Below, one piece after another: positions 56,378 to 64,000 of a DNA stretch of 64,000 nucleotides (positions within the stretch are counted from its first letter, which is position 1; the number at the start of each line of letters is the position of its first letter). Origin of the DNA: Benincasa hispida (taxonomy: Eukaryota; Streptophyta; Magnoliopsida; Cucurbitales; Cucurbitaceae). Where the stretch lies: the NCBI RefSeq assembly GCF_009727055.1, contig NC_052350.1:40004757-40068756 (forward strand), read 5' to 3'. A program made the translations under genes and the position numbers. A model generated the notes under the pieces. That model was not told the DNA's origin, did not search any database, and worked only from the letters and a program-made list of their open reading frames with translations.

Positions 56378-56439
56378 GGATTTCAACTCGTGCCACGAGA
56401 ATTTTCAATTCTCTGCTCTACCAATTGATCTATCCCGAC
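56378..56439 (-). pseudogene. trnF-GAA: Decayed plastid-type trnF-GAA
   Basis: The minus strand from 56439 reads GTCGGGATAGATCAATTGG, TAGAGCAGAGAATTGAAAAT, TCTCGTGGCACGAGTTG, AAATCC. This follows plastid tRNA-Phe(GAA) closely: D-arm, anticodon GAA in the TTGAAAA loop, variable loop and start of the T arm. The 3' ~11 nt of the acceptor are absent, and the differences are mostly G-to-A or C-to-T changes. It cannot be a working tRNA gene. Plastid origin is favoured over nuclear tRNA-Phe, which lacks this wording. Confidence 0.8.
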
Positions 56440-57864
56440 CGTTTTTGACACATTATTCTTATTTTAATAGATGACTTTGGTTTATGCCAAACGTAAATAA
56501 GGAAAAAAAGGTATTCCAAAGTCTTATTTTTGTTTTAGTACAATAAACAATATTGTTAACTATTCAAAAATCATTTAAATATTACAAAGGGAATAACTTG
56601 TGCAAGGATGTTTATATGTACTTGTATCATATACAATAAATACCACAAACCTTGTGATAAGATTAAAAATTCGCTGAGCTTGTAAAAAAGTCAAGTGAAT
56701 GAGAAACATAATGAATTATGAATTGCTAATGTAGGGATAAATAATTAAAGAGGGCAACAAGCCTTATAAGGGTTTTGGGATAGAGAAGTCAAAACTGTAA
56801 ATATCATATTATACTTCAAATAGGCGATGACATTGTTCTTATTTTATGGTGTTGATACACCTTTGTTTTTTTTAGTTTTAAAAGGTTGGGTTAGATATTT
56901 AAAATGTTTTAAAAAAAAGTGGATTAAAAAAAACGTTTTAGTTTTCCAAAATTATCGTTTTTAGCTTTAAAAACTTGATTATATCTTTTTAAAACATTTT
57001 CAAATTGGATTTGCTTTCAGGGTTTGTAAATTTTCTAAGGTTATGCAGTCAAATCAATACTCTCAATAGGTTATGTTCATACATTCTAAGTTTTAAACCA
57101 ACTTTGTAACGAACATTTTATTATTATTATTTAAAAAATTGTAACACAAGTATATATATAATACATACATTTTAAAAAAAAATCTGTCCAAGGCTAATTC
57201 TTGTAGGTGTTTCTTCACAATAATTATGGTGATAATTATGATGCAGAAAATGCCAATTCAAATTAAATGTATTGAAAACGATGTTACTGCATAGATCGGA
57301 ATTCAAAATCCCCCTGTTTTCATCTATTTTAGTTTAGTTTTAATTTAGGTTTATGAAATTTAAATAAAATAGAAATAAGGAGTCTTTATGTCAGTTACAA
57401 AGGGTCTCGATTAGAAAGCGAAGATTGGGTAAAATATGAATCCTTTTTTATTGAAGGAGATGCAATAACATGAGTGTAACCAGAACTGTGCCTAAGAAAT
57501 ACTCTTCTAAGATTACACTTTTTTTTATCCTACAATTAGTGCATCAAGAGATAGTCATGGAGACAAGCCATGTAAATAACCAAAGAAGCCATAGAAAAGA
57601 GCTTGCCATAGTCACACTTGAGAAAGAGTTTGAAAGGTATTACACTTTAGTTTCAAAGGTTGTCTCTCCAAAATAAAGAGTTGTACTGCTTTCACAAACG
57701 ATTAATTGATGCATATACATCGGTGCAAAGAAAAAAATCTTCTAGTCTATACAACTAACCAAATGAGCACTACCAAGTTCAAGCACATTGCTAACAAAGT
57801 TATACTAAATTACTAATTAAGAGAGTCAAGTGTCAAGTAACCAAAACAAGAAAATGTGCAATTC
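56440..57864. other. Intergenic, no supported gene
   Basis: AT-rich. A 68-codon frame at 57470-57676 is not recognised and has no support. Confidence 0.45.
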
Positions 57865-58065
57865 TCAAGAATCATTTTCATCATTCAGCCTAAGCACAAA
57901 GTTGGGTTCCTCAAATGGCCAAGAAAACGAAGGTGATGGAGGTTTCCAACGCAATGGAGAGCATGGAGGTGAATGTTGTTTAGCAAATAACTTTGACCAA
58001 TTATCACACTCGTGCACGAACAATTCATCCGAGTCAAGGTAACATTGTGAGGTATCTTCATCTTT
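57865..58065 (-). CDS. Possible last exon of an unidentified gene
   Basis: On the minus strand, TTTATACTATAG (ending at 58066) looks like a splice acceptor. The frame then runs 66 codons to TGA at 57867-57865. The sense frame is compositionally protein-like: DELFVHECDNWSKLFAKQHS, PPCSPLRWKPPSPSFSWPF and FVLRLNDENDS at the end. I do not recognise the family. Upstream exons would lie beyond the antisense LINE (above 59.8 kb) or are lost. Alternative: a chance open frame or gene relic. Confidence 0.35.
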   Translation of the reverse strand, partial: KDEDTSQCYLDSDELFVHECDNWSKLFAKQHSPPCSPLRWKPPSPSFSWPFEEPNFVLRLNDENDS

Positions 58066-58574
58066 CTATAGTATAAAGAGATCCACCAATCATTAAGACA
58101 GTAATAACAAAGTTTAAGCAAGAAAATTGCAATGATATAACTCGTGGAAGCATCAACGAACAAAAACATAAAAGAATCATGCTAGAGCTTGTACAATATG
58201 ATAGACATTGTTAATATTAAGGATACAGCGACCAAATTTCAACTAATGACCAGTGTAGGAGTATTGAAGGAGAAAAAGATACATTAACTACTAATCAATG
58301 ATAGGGATAATAACAAAACTTTAGAAGTACAGGGACAACTTGATAAGAAGATTTACAGGGATTGAACAAAACTAAAATACTTCTGATATTCCTAGCAATA
58401 TCTTCATTCTTCTTAAATGAATGAAAATATCTTTACAAAAATGAATGACAATAGGCGAACTGCAAACATTCAAAATCATAAGAAAAAATTATAGTTTTGG
58501 AACTATGGAGTAAAATGAAGAAAAAGATACACACGAAGGATAATCATATCTTATCAAGCAAACTAAACAATTTA
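58066..58574. other. Unassigned AT-rich DNA
   Basis: Could be intron of the possible gene ending at 57865. No exon or repeat is recognised. Confidence 0.35.
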
Positions 58575-59800
58575 TCTTTTATTTATTTTAATGAAAAGAA
58601 ATGACTTTCATTCTGAACAAACGAAAGAATACACAACAGCAATATGAAACAGGAACGTCCAAACTAAAAAGAGCCAAAGGAACAAAAAAGTAGAAGAAAC
58701 ACAAGAAAAGTACAAAAATGGGATCCAGTTAAGAAGAATACGAGACAAGGGTAATCACTAAATTCCTCTAATCAAAGTCCAAACCTCTTCTCAAGGACTT
58801 CTCTCGTCACTGAAAATTCTTTTATTTATCCTACCCCAGATGTTTTATAAAGCCAGAAAGAACGTTCTTAGAAATATCCCTCTATCATGAAAAGGGGGGT
58901 TGGAATAACACCTTTCCTATCATAGTCATGCATGACCTGCTGCGAGCCATTTGAATACAAAAGACTAAAAATCTATCCCAAATCACTCTAGAAAATTAGA
59001 GATCAAATAAACTTTCTGCAATGTTCATGGATACTCTAGAGTCTAGACCTCCAAGACCAAGGCAAAGCAAAAGATGACATCGAGACACGAACCATGGTGT
59101 TAATTCTCCCATGGGAGAGCTGCCAAAGAAAGGAGAACAAAGAGACTGTTGGAGGGTTTGACCCTATACAAGAGAGGAAAAAACAACACAAAAGTTCTCT
59201 AGATGGACTAGGAGACCAAGAGCTAATATCTCTCGCTACTAACAAGGGCAGAAATTGTGGCCAGCAAAGAAAGGAGCAAATGGGCATCCACGGATTCAAG
59301 GGCAGCCAAATGCAACACTAAACGATGAAGAGTCCCTGGAGAGAATAAGGATAGACCCTATGGGTGAAAACTTAAGTGAGGAAAGATGATAAAGATGGGA
59401 AAGATGCAACAAATGTGTTTCTCTCAACCAACAATTTCAAAAGAAAATAGGCAAACCATCCCCAACAATGTACCAAAAACAACTCAAAAAAATTTGTAAT
59501 TTTTGAAAGTGCCTTTGATCCTACAATTAGAGACCCGATGGAAAGGCATAGAACCTAATTGCTCACAAAGATCCTACGTAATGGAATGTGCATTTCCAAA
59601 GGAGTAAGACCTCATTCTAAATATTCAGATTTTCTGTTCCTGATCCTCCTAAAGAGATTAGCTTGGACACACGCAGTAATGAAAGCCTCCACTGTCTTGG
59701 ATCTATTCTCATGAGAAATCTCTTAAAATCTTTTTGACTTGAGACTTCATCAAAGAGGAGATCTTAAAGAGGGGCATAAAGTAATCTAGGATCCTGCTCA
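58575..59800 (-). mobile_element. LINE remnant, antisense
   Basis: The plus strand starts TTATTTATTTTAATGAAAAG, the reverse of the LINE 3' ends seen elsewhere in this window. On the minus strand, heavily broken phrases (LVITLVSYSS, GFIKHLGDK) and a hydrophobic 3' UTR-like part follow. The 5' limit is uncertain, and a 71-codon frame at 60013-59798 may belong to it or to an older gene. Confidence 0.45.
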
Positions 59801-60480
59801 AAACTGACTGAATGAGTAACTCTCCCACCCTGGAAGAAAAGGATGATGAGTCTGATCATGATCCTTTGCTAGAAGTATACCTCCTTGAATTCTTTGAGTA
59901 TCTTTTAGCCCATCAACATCTACTAGCTCAACAAATACAGGAGTTCTCATTTCATAAACAACAATTTGAGTGTCAAAATACTTAGCTACCAATGTTATCA
60001 ATTGTTTTCTCATACTTCACACTCATGTTAACCAAAGATGTAGTCACAATTTCAACTAATTTATCTCTATTATTTTACCTTTTTCTTTGATAATTTACAA
60101 GCAATATCAGATTGACTTCGGAGAAAATATTAGAAAGGGACTGTGAAAATACCTCGGAGAGAAAGCCAATAGAGATGCCTGATAGGAGGGAATGTTGAAA
60201 CCTTTTATTGTCAAGGGAAATGAAAATGACTATTTTTAAGATTACCACAATCTAAACATGATAATCAATATGCTTATGAGATGATAATTTAGGATTACCA
60301 CGAAACAAATGACCTCTAAAGTTAAAGTAACCAACAAAACTAACATAAGAATTAATAATTTGAAAAAATTAAAATTAAATTTGAAAGAGTTAAACAACAT
60401 GTAGTGGAAGTATCAAAGATTCATAAGCATTCTAATTCACTAATTTTGGCAAAAACTAAAGCATGCTCTTCTTAAAAAGT
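59801..60480. other. Unassigned, with a protein-like 71-codon frame
   Basis: The minus-strand frame 60013-59798 (MRKQLITLVAKYFDTQIVVY..., ending YSFSQF) is not known to me. The flanking DNA is AT-rich with no splice context I trust. Confidence 0.3.
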
Positions 60481-60489
60481 GGGTTTTCA

Positions 60490-62107
60490 GAACATACTTT
60501 TGATGAACTCTCCAAGAAAACGTCTGTTCAGCTGATGTTTTCACTTGATATCAACGTGAACCACCTCAAAGCCTTCCTTACTATGCTCTTGGAGCTTTAG
60601 GCAGAGTTGTGGGACTCAAGAACAGTTTGAAGACGTGAAGAAACAAGTAAAGCTCACAGCAACCCGACTGAAGAAGACAGTTTCTTTTTCAGAAAATTTT
60701 CTCTCAAAATTCTGTATTCTCTCCTTCTCCAACGACTCCAATCTTCTTTATATATATTAGATGAACATGTAAAGAGATTGAGTGCATGACTTGCAGCTCA
60801 TGCTTGGAGAATCAAAGTAGAAAGGATAATGCCTTTTGTGTGAGCATAAAGATGATAGTAGTGGAGAAAAATCATTTTCCATTTTGTGCAACCATGCAAA
60901 TGATTTTCCATTTTCTTTCTAAAACATAAAATGATTTTAAACCATTTTAATTCAAAAATTGATTTTCATAAATTAATTTTTGCACAATAATCATCTTTAT
61001 ATATTTAAATATTTATTCTCTTGTTCTGTTTAATTTGAACGTTTCAAATTAATTTCTCAAGCTACCCTAAAGCTTATCCATTTACGAGCTAGTAGGGGGA
61101 CCTCGCGGACCTACAGATCATGGGCTCCAACGATTCGAGATTAATCGGCTAAACTCATTAGTCCGATCTAACCCCCATTCGTTAACTAATGGGACACTCT
61201 ACTATAGCCCATAGTTGAACTCCCCTCACTGTAGATATATTATGTCCACTTAATAACCATAATCAGTAAGTCGATCATTTACAGATTGTTCGTAATCACA
61301 ACTAGGTCAAAAATACCGTTTTACCCCTGTGACTACATCTCGTTCCTTAAGTTCCTACTAATCCTCTAATGAACAATTCTGATTCATAATCTATATGAAT
61401 AAAATCCTTTCTATATCATGAGAAGGCGGGGCCCCGATTGTTCAAGACCTGGAGTCAGTACTTAAGAGAACAACCTATCTACTAACCCTAAATAGGGTAG
61501 GAGTGAATTCCATCTTGCAAGGCTATGTCCCCAACTATTCATCCGGTCTTATCCCCAAAATAGTAAGCTTATTGAGCAGTGCTATTGGACCACTCTCACC
61601 ATTTGCAGATCAAAGGATAATCCCGAACAAACAGGAGTTCATAGCTAGCTCAAGATTAAGATCGAGTTAACCTAGGTTATATAATAAATGAAATAGTCAG
61701 TTTTGACAGTAAATGGTCGTTATAAAAAAAAGTGACTATTTTCGTGGTCCAGTCTATATGCAAACTCAATGCATAGGATGCCCCCACTCTCATGTCTCGA
61801 CATGAACGATTTGTGGATCACATCGTTTGTAGCACCGTACAACTTCTTGTAATAACTATAGAGTGGGCCACATCCAATAGTGTTACAAGGATGTGATACC
61901 CAATTTCATCCATATACTCATTAGACCATTTAGGCTATATACAGTCAACTTGATCCTGTTTATATCACTACATAAAGTTACAACATTCAGACTATAGCCA
62001 ATGATGCGTTTATTGGATTTTCATAATAAGATGCAAAATAAACACATCATTGTTATTAATAAAATAGAATGTTTAACACAAACTACGAGTTCTAGGACAT
62101 TCTCACA
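60490..62107 (-). repeat. LTR related to the 11-kb copia family
   Basis: On the minus strand it begins TGTGAGAATGTCCTAGAACTCG at 62107. For about 1 kb it keeps the U3 landmarks of the 25222 LTR in the same order: GGAATTCACTCCT, TAGTAGATAGGTTG, AACGAGATGTAG with ACAGGGGTAAAACGGTA, GTGGACATAATATATCTA. The last ~500 bp (60490-61030) do not match that LTR or the partial LTR at 63420. The outer end is approximate and no target duplication was confirmed. Confidence 0.65.
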
Positions 62108-63405
62108 AAGCGATCAACCCTTGATCGTCTCCTTCCTCGAAGAACCACAACGCTTGCTCCGATCTTCTTCATGAATGACTCAAAACTCAAACAAATTTAT
62201 CTATATGTGCATACCATATGACATATTAAAAACATACATCGTATATAATAAACAAAGGATTAATGGACCGGGATGAGCCTTTACAAAAACCGGAATGAAA
62301 TAACCCTATTTATTACATTTGTCATCGAGCAAACCAGTTCATAGGCGAATCGGGTCTTCAACCACCAGGAGGACTCCATCGTGTAGAAAACGCCATAGGT
62401 AGACGATCGTCCAATGCGCACAAGAAGATAGAAGAAAATTAAAAGATCACGCAGATGAAAATAAGGCTACGAAGCCTGATCGACTATGCGATCACTTAAC
62501 GCGGGGACAGGTAAACGATTTACCTTGCGTTACTAAGCGATCGTTTAGTCAGTTACTAAGCGATGAAGCTTGTTTACCAAAACGATCCTCTATGCGATCA
62601 CTTAACGCGACGACAAATAAACGATTTACCTTGCGTTACTAAGCGATCGTTTAGTCAGTTACTAAGCGATGAAGCTTGTTGACCAAAATGATCGTCTATG
62701 CGATCACTTAACACGGTGGCAAGTAAACGATTTACCTTGCGTTACTAAGCAGTCATTTAGTCAGTTACTAAGCGATGAAGCTTGCTGACCTAAATGATCG
62801 TCTAGTGCACGTGCGTGTTAAGTGATACGTGGGTATCCCATCGTCTACATGGCCCGATACTCAGCAATCGCGTAACCGATTATCGATACGATGTGATCAA
62901 CCCTTGATCGCTTGCTTGATCATCTATCAATGCGATCATAAGCAATCGCGTACCCCATCGTCTGCACGATGCGATCAACCCTTGATCACATACCCCATTG
63001 TCTAACCGACCCAATCAACAGGGATTGCATACTCCATCTTCTAACCGATGCGAACAACAACGATCGCGTACTTCATCGTCTGCACGATGCGATCAACCCT
63101 TGATCGTCTCTTTCCTCGAAGAACCACAACGCTTGCTCCGATCTTCTTCATGAACGACTCAAAACTCAAACAGACTTTGAATATAGACTCAATAACGATT
63201 ATTAATGCCCAAAAAAACATAGGGGCCTTTACAAACAACCGCAAAAGTAAAAGCATTAAATCAAACCGAGGCTAACATCCACGAAAACATCCATAAATCC
63301 GCACATCCACAGCAATTTAATGATTAAATAGTGTAAAAATGCACCCATTAGGAACGTATTTGCAATTCTTTTGCAGCAATGAATTGGAATATCAGAAAAT
63401 CGAGT
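62108..63405 (-). mobile_element. Leader of a copia-type element, no gag-pol
   Basis: On the minus strand, from the PBS inward, it matches the 27500-28400 leader of the 11-kb element: the small frame (63256-63041), CGATCG-rich repeats (63080-62390), then GAAGACCCGATTCGCC and GGTATGCACATATAG. At about 62195 it jumps back to a second copy of the segment at 63088-63171 and then meets the LTR at 62107. No coding domain is present. Confidence 0.7.
62484..62801. repeat. 106-bp tandem repeat, three copies
   Basis: Units start at 62484, 62590 and 62696 with CTATGCGATCACTTAAC. Each contains GTAAACGATTTACCTTGCG, CTAAGCGATCGTTTAGTCAG and TTACTAAGCGATGAAGCTTG. Confidence 0.9.
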
Positions 63406-63417
63406 GCTCTGATACCA
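63406..63417 (-). promoter_or_regulatory. Primer-binding site (tRNA-Met type)
   Basis: The minus strand reads TGGTATCAGAGC, three bases inside the LTR end at 63420, as in the other copia elements here. Confidence 0.85.
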
Positions 63418-63419
63418 AT

Positions 63420-64000
63420 TGAAGGAACTCTTATTCAAGAGTACCTACGAGCAGAAGCAGATCTTTCCAATTCATTGTGATAGAATTGCCACATATATAT
63501 TCAAACATACTTTCATAATGCTAAAGAGATCAAGAAATCATACCAGATGAAGATTTCTTCTTCACAGCGAGTCTAAAACCCAATTGTCTACCTCGAACAA
63601 TCACCACTCGAACAGAAGGAAACGAAGAAGACAACACCACTCAGAGCCCTCAGTATTTTTGGAGCGAGAATCCAAAGTGTGGGTTTTGTTCGGATTTGGT
63701 TGAGGGAAGGAGGAAGATCAACTGTACACAGCGATCAAGCAAGTGGGAGAAGAGGTTGTCTATCGTATAGACAAGATGCTTGATCGTTTAGGTGAAGTAC
63801 ACGATCGTGTAGGAAAAGTAAGCGATCGTTTAAACGATCATGTAAGAAAAGATAAACGATCGTCTAAACGATTGTGTAGGAAAAGGGTGAGCAATCGTCC
63901 GAACGATCGCGTAGGAAAAACTAAGCGATCGTCTATACGATCGTCTAGTAAATACCGAGAGCTAAACGATCGCTTAGGAAAAAGGTAAATGATCGTTTAG
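63420..64000 (-). repeat. Partial 5' LTR at the window edge
   Basis: On the minus strand it ends AGAGTTCCTTCA before the PBS, like the left LTR of the 11-kb element (ATCCTTCA). It includes the conserved GAAGAAATCTTCATCTGGTATG-like stretch. From 63770 it is packed with ACGATCGT-type motifs alternating with TAGGAAAAG spacers. It is cut by the end of the window. Confidence 0.8.
63770..64000. repeat. Array of CGATCG palindromes
   Basis: Irregular units of roughly 20-45 bp combine CGATCGTTTA or CGATCGTCTA with GTAGGAAAA. The open frame across it (63743-63988) is produced by the repeat and is not a gene. Confidence 0.8.

Noticed and set aside
63743..63988. 81-codon Arg/Lys/Asp-rich open frame at the right edge
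   Set aside because: It is translated from the CGATCG repeat array of an LTR; the peptide periodicity follows the DNA repeat.
62484..64000. CRISPR-like repeats and spacers
   Set aside because: The spacers are themselves related, the units are 106 bp or irregular, and the context is a plant LTR retroelement.

Overview
This window is plant nuclear DNA. It is AT-rich, with intron-split genes, degraded Ty1/copia, Ty3/gypsy and LINE elements, miniature elements, and pieces of plastid DNA in nuclear context. Several miniature-repeat families look like those I associate with Cucurbitaceae (melon, cucumber, gourd), so a cucurbit is my best guess; that is inference, not proof. Only two complete protein-coding genes are supported.

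Layout. 1-3030: AT-rich intergenic DNA with fold-back repeats. 3031-8331: a complete but inactive Ty1/copia element on the minus strand, with both LTRs, PBS, PPT and a near-perfect 5-bp target duplication. 8332-18121: gene-poor DNA holding MITE-like elements, a minisatellite, a 315-bp TRIM retrotransposon (15154-15468) and LINE remnants. 18122-20386: an intronless P-class PPR gene on the minus strand, closest in my memory to Arabidopsis At5g01110. 20390-25200: intergenic DNA with a small MITE family. 25222-36300: an 11-kb Ty1/copia element on the plus strand with ~2.1-kb LTRs and a perfect GAGAA target duplication; its left LTR contains an N flanked by an exact 92-bp duplication that looks like an assembly join.

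39094-55847 holds a plus-strand gene of nine coding exons, which I reconstructed by splice sites and frame. It encodes a 1103-residue PRAF-type protein (PH, RCC1 repeats, FYVE, coiled coil, BRX). Its introns are heavily loaded with transposons: a Ty3/gypsy gag fragment, LINE pieces in both orientations, a hAT-like MITE, and a probable 1.8-kb solo LTR that carries a plastid rpoB fragment. Downstream lie a decayed plastid-type trnF-GAA (56378-56439), a possible terminal exon of an unidentified minus-strand gene (57865-58065), an antisense LINE remnant, and from 60.5 kb to the right edge a minus-strand composite retroelement related to the 11-kb one.

The two genes are unrelated in function: one probably acts in organelle RNA metabolism, the other in membrane/phosphoinositide or polarity signalling. 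The least ordinary features are the arrays of palindromic ACGATCGT-type motifs in the LTRs and leader of the large copia family, the plastid rpoB fragment inside a solo LTR inside a LINE inside an intron, and the recombinant short retroelement at the right edge.
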